NCBI GenBank assembly: GCA_036265385.1 | Contig: DATAPD010000055.1 | Location: forward strand, 62,001 to 126,000 | Length of the DNA: 64,000 nt | Reading direction: 5' to 3' | Source of the DNA: DATAPD01 sp036265385 | Lineage (GTDB): Bacteria > Acidobacteriota > Terriglobia > Terriglobales > Acidobacteriaceae | In this document: in pieces, positions 8,698 to 16,738 of the stretch | How positions within the stretch are numbered: position 1 is the first letter of the stretch | Layout of the letters: each line of letters opens with the position of its first letter | Program-made: the position numbers and the translations under genes | The notes under the pieces: generated by a model | What the model saw: only the letters and a program-made list of their open reading frames with translations | Told to the model about the DNA's origin: nothing | The model's database searches: none

Positions 8698-9261
8698 ATG
8701 GACGATCGAAATAGTTTGGAAATCCTGGCCGATGAACCTACGAGGCGGCGGACGGTTCTCGGTGCCTTGCTGACACTAGGCGGATTGGCTGCGTGGCCAG
8801 CCGAGGCCCACGCGGTAGCCGACGAGGAAATTTCCCATACTGCGGAATCGATCCACCAGGAGCCTTACTTTAAGGCCAGCCCGAAACGCGTTTACGAAGC
8901 GCTCACCAATGCCAAACAATTCGACGGCGTAATACAGCTCAGCGCGGCCATGAAGTCCAAATCGCTGGGAGACAAGCCCACACAGATCGTCAATGAAGAA
9001 GGTGGCTCCTTCGCACTCTTCGGCGGATATATCACGGGACGGCAGCTCGAACTTCTGCCGAACCAGCGAATCGTCCAAGCTTGGCGTGTGGGCAGCTGGC
9101 CTCCGGGTATTTACTCAATTGCAAGATTCGAACTCGCTGAGCACGAGGCCGGAACCAAGATCACCTTTGACCACACAGGCTTCCCCAAAGGTTTGGGAGA
9201 ACACTTGGCGACCGGGTGGCGAAGTAACTATTGGGAACCGCTCGAAAAGTTTCTGGCCTGA
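8698..9261 (+). CDS. SRPBCC/AHSA1-like protein with twin-arginine-type leader
   Basis: 187 residues from ATG 8698 (GAGG six bases upstream; GTG 8671 is an alternative). The leader TRRRTVLGALLTLGGLAAW resembles a Tat signal, so it is probably exported folded. The rest is an AHSA1/START-like domain: SPKRVYEALTNAKQFDGVI near the start, a central strand set, WRVGSWPPGIYS and a C-terminal helix (GLGEHLATGWRSNYWEPLEKFL). Such domains bind hydrophobic ligands in a deep cavity. Divergent from the TetR gene, so a ligand-responsive pair is plausible. Tat export of this fold is unusual. Confidence 0.8.
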   Translation: MDDRNSLEILADEPTRRRTVLGALLTLGGLAAWPAEAHAVADEEISHTAESIHQEPYFKASPKRVYEALTNAKQFDGVIQLSAAMKSKSLGDKPTQIVNEEGGSFALFGGYITGRQLELLPNQRIVQAWRVGSWPPGIYSIARFELAEHEAGTKITFDHTGFPKGLGEHLATGWRSNYWEPLEKFLA

Positions 9262-9357
9262 CCCTCAGCAAACGCAAGAGTTCTCCATTCTCGTTCCGAG
9301 CACGATCATCGGTTAGGGAAATCTATGTCAGGACCTTAGTCTTTTCGCAGTTGTAGA

Positions 9358-9729
9358 ATGCACTCAGGGCGTTTGGAGCGGCATGTGACCTACGGATGCA
9401 AATGTGCGATTTGGGGAATCCTGATCGGTTCTTCAGCCGTAGCCTACGCGAAATCCTTGGCAAATCCGAGTCTCTTGTTCAAGCCGAAGGTCAGCTTCTG
9501 CGGCTCACGATCAGCCATGTCAACGTCAATTATTGAGCTGCTGTCGATGCCACCTGAGAAGTCCAGCGGACTCAATGTTGATCAGAACTGCTTTCCGCAA
9601 CGTCAGCTTGAGATTTTGCGTTGGGAGCCATGGTCAATAAAACAGATTCCGGTAAAAAGTGGTTCACCGATGCTCTGCGGTATCGCTTTCTCCAACGGCA
9701 AGACGATCAGCTTCTGTACGCGAGGCTAA
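9358..9729 (+). CDS. Hypothetical protein, possibly secreted
   Basis: 123 residues. The N-terminal part (CAIWGILIGSSAVAYAKS) could be a signal peptide or anchor, followed by a soluble domain with several cysteines (VSFCGSRS, DQNCFPQ, SPMLCGIA, ISFCTRG). Even cysteine spacing suggests disulfides in an exported protein. No family recognised and no strong ribosome binding site. Its stop lies 20 bp before site S6, which fits a cassette gene. Moderate doubt that it is real. Confidence 0.45.
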   Translation: MHSGRLERHVTYGCKCAIWGILIGSSAVAYAKSLANPSLLFKPKVSFCGSRSAMSTSIIELLSMPPEKSSGLNVDQNCFPQRQLEILRWEPWSIKQIPVKSGSPMLCGIAFSNGKTISFCTRG

Positions 9730-9748
9730 TACACCAACTCATTTAATT

Positions 9749-9833
9749 ATTGGCATAACATCGCCACTACACTCATTGATTTGGGAAAGCCGCCTTGCCA
9801 AAGTCAATGAGTGTAATCGCGTGTTCACATCAG
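9749..9833 (+). repeat. attC-like site S6, best conserved hairpin
   Basis: Left arm 9749-9784 (GGCATAACATCGCCAC, then TACACTCATTGATTTGG) and right arm 9798-9833 (CCAAAGTCAATGAGTGTAAT, then CGCGTGTTCACATCAG) pair over about 17 bp with a single extra G in the right arm and a 13-nt loop. AAC stands 6 nt outside the left pairing arm, GTT 5 nt outside the right arm. Confidence 0.65.
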
Positions 9834-9914
9834 TCATCTATTGCTGGAACATTGTGCGTGGAACCACAACGATTCGGGTGGTGTCCATTTGAATAAGCAT
9901 TCGCTCGATTTGCT

Positions 9915-10496
9915 ATGCGCGTAGGAGTCATCAGCGTTGCGGTAACCGCCATACTCGTGGCCGGTTTGGCGATTCTAGAACTCTCTCCCGACGAAAAGCC
10001 TCTTCCCCCATCCCTTCCGGGTGTGTCAGGTTGTAGAGAGTTAGACCCAGGAATGAGAAGGATCGGCGAACAAGTGGGTTTTCAATTCAACGTTCCCCTG
10101 CGAGACTTCACGATTTCCGAGGGGTCGACTGACGCGTCTCCGCTAATACATGGTTTCGATATAAGACCCAAGAATAGCGCAGCCCACTTGCGCATCTCGT
10201 GGGGCAAGCAGACAAATGAGATGACGCCCCCTGATCCGATTCTCGATTTGTCAAACCATATTGAGAAACGGAAAGTGCTTGACGATAAGGGAAAACCGAT
10301 CGGTGAGGAGTCTTGGGGCTACAGGGGGAGAGGCGAGCATTGGCGGCGCATCCATCTCCTCGGACGATGCCAAGTCATATATGGCTCTAAGAACGAGAAG
10401 GACGTTCCCAACAATGGGTACGTTTATGAGCGGGACGCGGCACTTTTTGATCAGATCATAAACTCTGCTTGTCGCCCGTCGCCTCCAGTCGAGTGA
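9915..10496 (+). CDS. Hypothetical exported protein
   Basis: 193 residues. A basic start and one hydrophobic segment (VISVAVTAILVAGLAILEL) act as signal anchor or signal peptide, followed by a mixed alpha/beta domain with a short proline run (KPLPPSLPG) and two cysteines. Segments such as HLRISWGKQTNEMTPPDPIL and GRCQVIYGSKNEKDVPNNG look well folded. No family recognised. It sits between sites S6 and S7 in cassette polarity. Confidence 0.65.
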   Translation: MRVGVISVAVTAILVAGLAILELSPDEKPLPPSLPGVSGCRELDPGMRRIGEQVGFQFNVPLRDFTISEGSTDASPLIHGFDIRPKNSAAHLRISWGKQTNEMTPPDPILDLSNHIEKRKVLDDKGKPIGEESWGYRGRGEHWRRIHLLGRCQVIYGSKNEKDVPNNGYVYERDAALFDQIINSACRPSPPVE

Positions 10497-10545
10497 CGTA
10501 CGGAATGCTTTACCGCAAGGTGCTGGATGCGGAATCCCAATGTGC

Positions 10546-10607
10546 TGATAGATAGTTAATCATCGACCGAGCCTCAATGAGTATGACCGTGTTTACAACA
10601 ACTATCT
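10546..10607 (+). repeat. attC-like site S7 with outer inverted repeat
   Basis: Right arm 10572-10602 (CCTCAATGAGTATGACCG then TGTTTACAACAAC). An 8-bp perfect inverted repeat AGATAGTT (10550-10557) / AACTATCT (10600-10607) encloses it. The inner left arm is poorly conserved. Confidence 0.5.
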
Positions 10608-11090
10608 GGATTCGATTGGTCTTAATTCGCGACAGGAGTTCCTTCCTCGGTTTCTCCCCCAGTCCAACTCCGAGTGGAATTTGATCGGCTCCGGGCAGCG
10701 CCAAATTGTTATGGACTGGTCCACAAGGCTGACTCCCCCATCGGGGCTACCTCCCAGGAAGGAAATGTGATAGACGTGACCGTCACGATCCCCAACTATG
10801 CCAATCGCCGAGGCTTCATCGACAGCCATCGTTCCGTACCGGACGCGGAAGGGCTTCTTGTCTTGAACTGCCTTAACAATGCACTCAGAGGAGGTTTTCG
10901 CGTCCTCATCTACGGCTATTCGTCCGCAGTTTTTCGCATTCCATCCTGCCAGTCGCTTGCTTTCCCAATCTAGTTTGTCGCCAATAATCCAGACTATCGG
11001 CCACGCTGTGAACGGCATGCTGAAAGCTAGCATCAGATAGAGAAAGAGCAGACTCAATGTTCCGACCCAGATTCTCTTGTTTCTTTGCAT
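10602..11090 (-). CDS. Hypothetical membrane-anchored protein
   Basis: 162 residues from ATG 11090; the frame extends to 11192 but that would run into site S8. One membrane helix near the N terminus (VGTLSLLFLYLMLAFSMPFTAWPIVWII) is followed by a soluble domain with GWNAKNCGRIAVDEDAKTSSECIVKA, RVRYGTMAVDEASAIGIVGD and GHVYHISFLGGSPDGG. The paired cysteines could form a disulfide. No family recognised. Read opposite to the attC-like sites on both sides. Confidence 0.6.
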   Translation of the reverse strand: MQRNKRIWVGTLSLLFLYLMLAFSMPFTAWPIVWIIGDKLDWESKRLAGWNAKNCGRIAVDEDAKTSSECIVKAVQDKKPFRVRYGTMAVDEASAIGIVGDRDGHVYHISFLGGSPDGGVSLVDQSITIWRCPEPIKFHSELDWGRNRGRNSCRELRPIESR

Positions 11091-11186
11091 GCTGTTAGCA
11101 CGGTACAAGATTCTGGAGATGTGTGACAGGACTTCCTTTACCAGTCTTCCGTTCGGTTCAGGCCTGTAATAATCCCCGCTGCTAGA

Positions 11187-11219
11187 AGTCAAAGAGTGAT
11201 AACCCCCGTTTGCGACAGC
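11187..11219 (+). repeat. attC-like site S8 (right arm)
   Basis: AGTCAAAGAGTGATAACC, then CCCGTTTGCGACAGC. Matches the family right arm with the GTTTGCG end box. It is the last recognisable copy before the conserved core. Confidence 0.5.
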
Positions 11220-11259
11220 TATACTGCTCCACGTATGAAAAGCAAGTCAGGAAGTTCCA

Positions 11260-11526
11260 GTGGAATCTGAAATTAAGATAGGGCAACGTTTCAAGTTCAA
11301 CGTATTATCCGACAACCCTTCGCAAGAGCGTCAGGCGATGGTAACTCGCGTACTTTCGAACAGGGAGGAAGGGCTCGGGCTGGAGGCAGACTTCTATCTA
11401 GCATATTGGGTGGAGGCTACCGAACTCCCAGAAACGGAGTCTCCGACAATGTTGGTATTCGAGCGGGGTGTTGACGGAAATGTATATTTCGACGGACGCC
11501 AGGTTTCAATCACTTTGGTTGATTGA
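11260..11526 (+). CDS. Hypothetical cytoplasmic protein
   Basis: 88 residues from GTG 11260, with an AGGAAG stretch upstream. No membrane segment or signal peptide. The sequence is acidic and soluble (IGQRFKFNVLSDNPSQERQAMV, LEADFYLAYWVEATELPETE, LVFERGVDGNVYFDGRQVSI) and looks like a small beta-rich domain. Function unknown. A hairpin GGAACAT/ATGTTCC at 11539-11565 follows, without a clear T-run. Confidence 0.5.
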   Translation: MESEIKIGQRFKFNVLSDNPSQERQAMVTRVLSNREEGLGLEADFYLAYWVEATELPETESPTMLVFERGVDGNVYFDGRQVSITLVD

Positions 11527-11638
11527 CCTTTCGCGTTAGGAACATAGGCCTTCTGTCGATGTTCCTTCAGTCCCCCTACAGCCCGGAAATTTAAAATTCT
11601 TGCAATAGAACGAAGTTTTTTCTTCGCTTGCCGCTTTT

Positions 11639-12226
11639 TCACTGCTTGTTGACCTGAGCTCCAGCCTCGGTGATGCTGCCTTTCACAAGGTCAGTCTGAA
11701 TTTTGAGTTTCTGCTGCGGACGCAGGTCCACCGACGTGTCAAAAGGCAGGTAGCCTGGCAACGCAACATGCAGACGGTGCTGCCCTGGAGTCAGCAGCAT
11801 CGCTTTACCCACGCCGTCAAATTCGTCCGCGTGTCCTGCGTATTGACCATCGACAAAGACCGCTGCGCGCGAGGGTGTGGCGGCTATTTTCAATTCGGCG
11901 GTGGCATCCTTGGTCGGCAACTGGGCCGATTTCACTAACTGAACATTGATCTGGTAGACCTGCCCAGGTTCCAAAATGATCTGCTGGACAAACTCGTTGT
12001 ACCAAGCCTGGCGAATGACGATCTCATGCTTGCCAGGCAAGAGCTGCAGCTTCTTCTCGCCCGCAAGTTCTTTCACGAACCCCACGTATTGCCCATCTAC
12101 CCACACTCCTGCGGTTTTTTCGTCATTGCTGTGAGCGGCGAATCTCAGCTCCGACTGCACCCGGTTCTGCGCGCACAACACTCCTATCAGCAGCGCAAAA
12201 ACTAACAGCACTCTTCGTATAGACAT
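11639..12226 (-). CDS. Secreted PEGA-domain protein
   Basis: 195 residues from ATG 12226 (GGACAGGA upstream). A signal peptide (RRVLLVFALLIGVLCAQ) precedes two PEGA-like repeats with the pattern VWVDGQYVGFVKE...LLPGKHEIVI and VFVDGQYAGHADEF...LTPGQHRLHV, each followed by a strand that ends the beta-sandwich. PEGA domains are found in bacterial surface and cell-envelope proteins, often as binding modules. No anchor is visible at the C terminus (GAQVNKQ). Role unknown. Confidence 0.85.
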   Translation of the reverse strand: MSIRRVLLVFALLIGVLCAQNRVQSELRFAAHSNDEKTAGVWVDGQYVGFVKELAGEKKLQLLPGKHEIVIRQAWYNEFVQQIILEPGQVYQINVQLVKSAQLPTKDATAELKIAATPSRAAVFVDGQYAGHADEFDGVGKAMLLTPGQHRLHVALPGYLPFDTSVDLRPQQKLKIQTDLVKGSITEAGAQVNKQ

Positions 12227-12443
12227 TCCTGTCCCCATTTTTTTTACACAGATTTAGACGCATCAACGAAGAGCGGCGCGTAAACTACAAACTTTTCAAC
12301 GCATCCACAAGTTCTCGGACAGTCCCACGTTTCTGTTTCCAACAATACTCCGCTCGCGTCATGAGAGAATCAACTGTTTTTGCAACCCATTTATTTTGTG
12401 GATGCCGATCGCGAGCGCGATGGATCTCCGATTCGAACACAAA

Positions 12444-12539
12444 ACACATCCAAGCCCCGTCCCGTAGGGACGCTCGAAGATAGCCCACCGCTTCAGCGGT
12501 GGGAACATGCGACACATCCAAACTTAGTCCCGTAGGGAC
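12444..12539. repeat. REP-like palindrome cluster between PEGA and trmFO genes
   Basis: Three palindromes: GTCCCGTAGGGAC at 12459-12471 and again at 12527-12539, with CCCACCGCTTCAGCGGTGGG at 12484-12503 between them. CACATCCAA precedes each outer palindrome (12444 and 12512). The whole gap 12227-12547 otherwise shows no gene. A 98-residue frame crossing it is a by-product of the repeat. The core CGCTTCAGCG also occurs inside trmFO. Confidence 0.75.
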
Positions 12540-12547
12540 GGCTGAAT

Positions 12548-14161
12548 TCACCCAACGGGACACGCCATCCGCTCCCACCACGCATCAAACTCCCGCAATG
12601 CCAACTCGCATTGCCTCCGATGACGTTCTTTCCGGTCGCGCACCCGTTGCGGCAACGCGGGCAACAAATCAAACGTGATATTCGCCGGCTGAAAACTCTT
12701 CCCCTCCGCACGTGCCACATAATTCACTAGCGATCCGAATGCACTCGCGCGCGGCGGAGGCTCCGGACGCCCCCCTTGCGCTATGACAGCCGCATTCACT
12801 CCCGCCAGCAACCCTGTCGCAATCGATTCCACGTACCCTTCCACGCCACAAATTTGTCCCGCAAACAACACCTGCGGATGCGCCTTCATCTGCAGCGTCT
12901 CGGTCAACAATTTCGGCCCGTTGATGTACGTGTTCCGATGAATCTGGCCATACCGCAAAAACCGCGCATTCTCCAGCCCCGGAATCATTCGCAGTACGCG
13001 CGCCTGCTCACCAAACTTCAAATGATTTTGAAATCCCACCAGGTTGTATGAATCGGCACGCAGGTTTTCCTGCCGCAACTGCACCACCGCATACGGCGGG
13101 CGCCCCGTGCGCGGATCTCTCAAGCCCACCGGCTTCATCGGACCAAACCGAAGCGTGTCTCGCCCACGCCGCGCAATCTCCTCGATCGGCAAACACGCTT
13201 CGAAATAATTCAGCTTCTCCCAGTCGCGCTCCTCAACCGATTGCGCCTCCAGCAATGCATCCAGAAATCGGTCGTACTCTTCCTTCGTCATCGGACAGTT
13301 GATGTAGTCGGCCGATCCCTTGTCATACCGCGCCGCCATGTACACCTTGTCCTTGTCGATCGAATCCGCCTCGACAATCGGGCTAATCGAATCATAGAAG
13401 TACAAATTCTCCTGTGTGGCGCGCGCGCCCTCGTCCTTGTGACGGGCCTCTTGACCGTGCCACCTGTTGTCGATTTCTTCAGTAGCCCCTTCGCTTGCCC
13501 TTCTCAATTTCGATTCGCTACCGCGTCTCTCCAAGTCACCACCCACTCCTTGCAGCGTGTGGTCACAACCAACCTCCTGCAGGCTTGCGCCGCCTGCTCC
13601 TTCCATCTCTCGACCAGCACCCACTTCTTCTTCTCGTTTTTGGGTGGCGCAGCGCTTCAGCGCTGCGGTATCCGTCCCATCAAGATGAGCGGCTTTAGCC
13701 GCTGAGGCACTCAACCGCGCGATCTCCCCCGACAACGCATCCGAAGTCAGTGGCCCGCTCGCGGTGATAGTCACACCGTCATCCCACACATGCGTCACTT
13801 CCTCGCGCCGCACCTTGATCAATGGCTCCCGCCCAATCGCTTCTGTCACACGCGATGCAAATGCCACCCGATCCACTGCCAACGCATGCCCGGCCGGCAC
13901 TGCACACTCGCGTGCAATCTCCATTAAGAGCGATCCTGCTCGCCGCATCTCTTCTTTCAACAACCACGGCGCAGTGTTCTCGCTATCGGACTTCAGAGAG
14001 TTCGAGCACACCAGTTCCGCGAACTCGCCCGTCTGGTGCGCCGGCGTTGAACGCACGGGACGCATTTCATACAGCTCAACTTCTATTCCACGGCGCGCAC
14101 ATTGCCACGCCGCTTCCGATCCCGCAAGCCCCGCTCCGATAATCCGCACTCGATTGCTCAT
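12548..14161 (-). CDS. trmFO: Methylenetetrahydrofolate-tRNA-(uracil-54-C5)-methyltransferase TrmFO, with insertion
   Basis: 537 residues; the family is usually about 440. TrmFO makes ribothymidine at position 54 of tRNA using methylene-folate and FAD. The N-terminal FAD-binding motif (RIIGAGLAGSEAAWQ), MRPVRSTPAHQT and FAELVCSNSLKSD are intact, as are the C-terminal FGPMKPVGLRDPRTG, YNLVGFQNHLKFGEQ and GVEGYVESIATGLLAGVNAA. Between IARL (150) and ENLYFYD (251) lies a roughly 100-residue low-conservation insert containing two DNA palindromes. Its ATG overlaps the stop of the upstream GNAT gene (ATGA), so the two are translationally coupled. Confidence 0.93.
   Translation of the reverse strand: MSNRVRIIGAGLAGSEAAWQCARRGIEVELYEMRPVRSTPAHQTGEFAELVCSNSLKSDSENTAPWLLKEEMRRAGSLLMEIARECAVPAGHALAVDRVAFASRVTEAIGREPLIKVRREEVTHVWDDGVTITASGPLTSDALSGEIARLSASAAKAAHLDGTDTAALKRCATQKREEEVGAGREMEGAGGASLQEVGCDHTLQGVGGDLERRGSESKLRRASEGATEEIDNRWHGQEARHKDEGARATQENLYFYDSISPIVEADSIDKDKVYMAARYDKGSADYINCPMTKEEYDRFLDALLEAQSVEERDWEKLNYFEACLPIEEIARRGRDTLRFGPMKPVGLRDPRTGRPPYAVVQLRQENLRADSYNLVGFQNHLKFGEQARVLRMIPGLENARFLRYGQIHRNTYINGPKLLTETLQMKAHPQVLFAGQICGVEGYVESIATGLLAGVNAAVIAQGGRPEPPPRASAFGSLVNYVARAEGKSFQPANITFDLLPALPQRVRDRKERHRRQCELALREFDAWWERMACPVG
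13648..13703. repeat. REP-like palindromes inside trmFO coding sequence
   Basis: CGCAGCGCTTCAGCGCTGCG at 13648-13667 (one mismatch) and AGCGGCTTTAGCCGCT at 13688-13703 (perfect). They are separated by 20 bp and both are translated in frame within the extra trmFO segment. The first shares the CGCTTCAGCG core with the intergenic repeat at 12484-12503. Confidence 0.75.
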
Positions 14162-14637
14162 CGTCCTTGTTCTGCCAGCTTCTTCAGCGGCTCACCTCGT
14201 AACATCATCAACCTCCAATCATCGAGGAACTCCGCTCCAATCCCTTTGTAGACATCGATTGCCCGCTGATTCCAATCCAGCACTTCCCAGCGCATGGCCC
14301 GGCATTTCTCTGCTCGCGCAATTTGCGCAACTCGCGCCATCAACTGTCGGCCGATGCCCTTCGCCCGATATTGCGGCTTGACATATAAATCCTCCAAAAA
14401 CATGTGCCGGCCCATCCAGGTGCTGTAAAAGCCGAAAAAGAACGCATAGCCGACCGGACGTCCATCCCATTCGGCAATCAACGCTCGATACTTCGGATCT
14501 TTCCCGAACCCATCTTCTTTGAGCTGCTGTTCCGTGATTTCAACCGAATCGAGTTCCTTTTCGAACTCCGCCAGTTCACGGATCAGGTCCCGCAACAACC
14601 CGACGTCCTCAACCGACGCCGGACGTATCGAAAGCAT
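14158..14637 (-). CDS. GNAT family N-acetyltransferase
   Basis: 159 residues from ATG 14637, with GGAGG in place; an upstream ATG at 14649 is less likely. GNAT features: N-terminal SIRPASVEDVGLLRDLIREL, a central GYAFFFGFYSTWMG strand pair, the acetyl-CoA loop region YVKPQYRAKGIGRQLMARVAQIA (R/Q-x-x-G-x-G/A), and WEVLDWNQRAIDVYKGIGAEF near the end. It resembles diamine acetyltransferase-like members. Substrate unknown. It overlaps trmFO by an ATGA junction. Confidence 0.9.
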   Translation of the reverse strand: MLSIRPASVEDVGLLRDLIRELAEFEKELDSVEITEQQLKEDGFGKDPKYRALIAEWDGRPVGYAFFFGFYSTWMGRHMFLEDLYVKPQYRAKGIGRQLMARVAQIARAEKCRAMRWEVLDWNQRAIDVYKGIGAEFLDDWRLMMLRGEPLKKLAEQGR

Positions 14638-14794
14638 GCTCGCCTCCACATCCCTCGAGATATTGCCGATTATAGGTCGCCGGCTGCGTCGCTATGGCAC
14701 GTCCACGTCCCCCGGATCGTAAGCTCGCTCATTGGTGGGTTCACGACGCAAGGAGAACTTATCTTCAGGCAAGATCTAGGATCCCAGCACACAA

Positions 14795-15305
14795 GATTTT
14801 GTCATTCCGAGCGTGGCGAGGAATCTGCTTCTTGTCATTCCGAGCGAAGCGAGGGATCTGCTTCACCATGCATATCCTCCGCTGATGCTTCTACTATGCA
14901 GCAGCAATCGATGCTGATGATAACCATGGCGCAATCGACCTCTCAGGAACGTCACCTCCGCGTGGTCATTCCGTGCAAGCGAGAGACCGTATCCACAAAC
15001 AACCCCGATTACTTGTCATTCCGATCCGTTCGAAGCTGCGATTGGAGCAGCAAGAACGAGAGAGGAATCTGCTTTTTCTCAAACCTCGTGTCGTCATTCC
15101 TCGTGAACCGAGGAACCTTCATCCGTTCCCAACACTGGTCATTCCGAGCGTAGCTAGAAATCTGAAGTTTCTAAAACCTCGCTGCTCAAGCCAACAATCT
15201 CCAAACTTGTAGAACGCGAGCCGACCTGCAGCTCCCAGCGCCTTCCGAACCGGCGTCATCCCGAAGACTCGCGCCTTCTCCAGCGAGTCGAGGGATCTAG
15301 CGCGA
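14795..15305. repeat. Cluster of degenerate GTCATTCCGAGCG repeats in a gene-free region
   Basis: Between 14638 and 15630 there is no convincing gene. The segment holds about seven copies of a repeat with the form GTCATTCCGAGCGAAGCGAG followed by a GGATCT-type end. Copies start near 14801, 14835, 14967, 15016, 15094, 15138 and 15255, with increasing divergence. The inner part (ATTCC..GC / GC..GGAAT) can form a hairpin. The frames that cross it are shadows. Confidence 0.75.
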
Positions 15306-15630
15306 ACTACCCGAACTTCTTGGCGCCGTGCGCGGAGCTCTCCCACTTCGACCCGCTTCTTTGAACCAATACCGCTTTCGTGCATTCCAACATTGCTGTG
15401 CAGCGGCGCCACGTTCCCACTTTTGACTCATCCGGTTCTCCCTCGCACCTACTCTGGATCGGGGCTCGCAACCACTTTCGTCGCTACAGCGAGCTCGAAC
15501 AGGTCCTGAGGGCCCATTATTCGTCACGTTTCTCCCACCCGTTTCCACCCTTGATTCATAACGTCTCTGGTGCCGCCAACACCAACTCAACCTGCTTCTC
15601 GGCCCCATCCTCTACAATCCTCTCTTCCTC

Positions 15631-16308
15631 ATGGACCCGGCTCGCATCTCGGATCTGCTGGCCCCCTACCTTCTCCATCCTTTATCAGCGCAGCAGATCC
15701 AACAAATCTCCGGTTATCTTGATCTCCTCCTGCGCTGGAATGCACGCGTCAACCTCACGGCCGTACGCGATCCGGAAAGTATCGTGACACGACATTTTGG
15801 CGAATCTCTATTTTCCGCCTCTCATCTGTTTCCAATTTCTCCCGTCTCAATTGAAGTATCCTCGGGCCCAAAACCCGCGCTGGACGCCGTTTCTCAAGGC
15901 GCCACCGCAGTCGACATCGGGTCAGGTGCAGGCTTTCCGGGGATCCCGATCCGGATCTGGTCATCTGATGTCCGGCTTACTCTTATCGAATCCAATCACA
16001 AGAAAGTAGCGTTTCTGCGCGAAGTGTGCCGCGCGCTTAGATTGACGAACGTCGATGTATTCGACGGTCGTGCCGAAGACTTTTCCGCCACAGCCAATCT
16101 CGTCACCCTCCGTGCAGTCGAGCGCTTCCACGAAATCCTGCCCGTGGCGACTGGCATCGTCGCTCGCGGTGGACGCATGGCCCTCCTAATCGGTACAAGC
16201 CAGGTCGATACCGCCTTGAGCTTGCCCTCAATCTCGTGGTCTTCCGCCCTGCCGATCCCCGCCTCGCTCGAGAGGGTCCTCTTGATCGGCACGCGCCTGG
16301 AATCATAA
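15631..16308 (+). CDS. rsmG: 16S rRNA (guanine-527-N7)-methyltransferase RsmG
   Basis: 225 residues. RsmG (GidB) methylates G527 of 16S rRNA with S-adenosylmethionine. The SAM-binding motif DIGSGAGFPG is at about 95-104, preceded by the typical LRWNARVNLTAVRD and HFGESL segments and followed by LIESNHKKVAFLREVCRALRL and RAEDF. The distal C terminus is a little divergent. It stands just upstream of parS and parA, the usual gidB-parAB neighbourhood in many bacteria. Confidence 0.93.
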   Translation: MDPARISDLLAPYLLHPLSAQQIQQISGYLDLLLRWNARVNLTAVRDPESIVTRHFGESLFSASHLFPISPVSIEVSSGPKPALDAVSQGATAVDIGSGAGFPGIPIRIWSSDVRLTLIESNHKKVAFLREVCRALRLTNVDVFDGRAEDFSATANLVTLRAVERFHEILPVATGIVARGGRMALLIGTSQVDTALSLPSISWSSALPIPASLERVLLIGTRLES

Positions 16309-16418
16309 TAGTAAAAGTGGGATAAATAACTTACTCTTGCGCCACTTCATGGCCACCTTGCGATCCAGAGATGGCACTAAACATGGTAGCGGTGGGAAAT
16401 TCCATCAAAGCAACTCGA

Positions 16419-16434
16419 TGTTCCACGTGGAACA
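16419..16434. promoter_or_regulatory. parS centromere site 1
   Basis: Perfect 16-bp palindrome TGTTCCACGTGGAACA, matching the widely conserved parS consensus bound by ParB. About 400 bp upstream of parA. Confidence 0.93.
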
Positions 16435-16588
16435 TTAGCGCAGTTTGCGCATTCACATCAGTATTGTCCGCCCCGCAGGAGCAATCATTAAGTGAGCGCG
16501 ATCAAGCAGTTCATGTCTCTTGGATCAAGATCCTGCCAGCTCGGATGGCTCAATCTGGCCGCCTGCATTGAATTGAATCTTGAACAAA

Positions 16589-16604
16589 TGTTCCACGTGG
16601 AACA
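16589..16604. promoter_or_regulatory. parS centromere site 2
   Basis: Second identical copy of TGTTCCACGTGGAACA, 170 bp from site 1. The region 16309-16835 between rsmG and parA contains no gene. Confidence 0.93.
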
Positions 16605-16722
16605 TTGGATTTCACTTCCGCAATTTGCTCGCAGCACAAACCGGTCTCATGTCTCGCGCCAAAAAACTCCGGTCGCCAGGAAAAGGTCGCGTCGATAATC
16701 AACCACTTTCAAAGCGCTCTCA

Positions 16723-16738
16723 TGTTCCACGTGGAACA
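16723..16738. promoter_or_regulatory. parS centromere site 3
   Basis: Third identical copy of TGTTCCACGTGGAACA, 98 bp before the chosen parA start. Its position suggests that ParB spreading could also affect parA expression. Confidence 0.93.

Noticed and set aside
12285..12581. 98-residue frame left of trmFO
   Set aside because: Half of it is a translation of the REP-like palindromes, and it overlaps the trmFO end. The other half shows no recognisable domain.
14404..15153. 249-residue plus-strand frame
   Set aside because: Its first part is a shadow of the GNAT gene and the rest is translated GTCATTCCGAGCG repeats.
14795..15305. CRISPR array
   Set aside because: Repeat copies diverge strongly, spacing is irregular and no cas genes are present.
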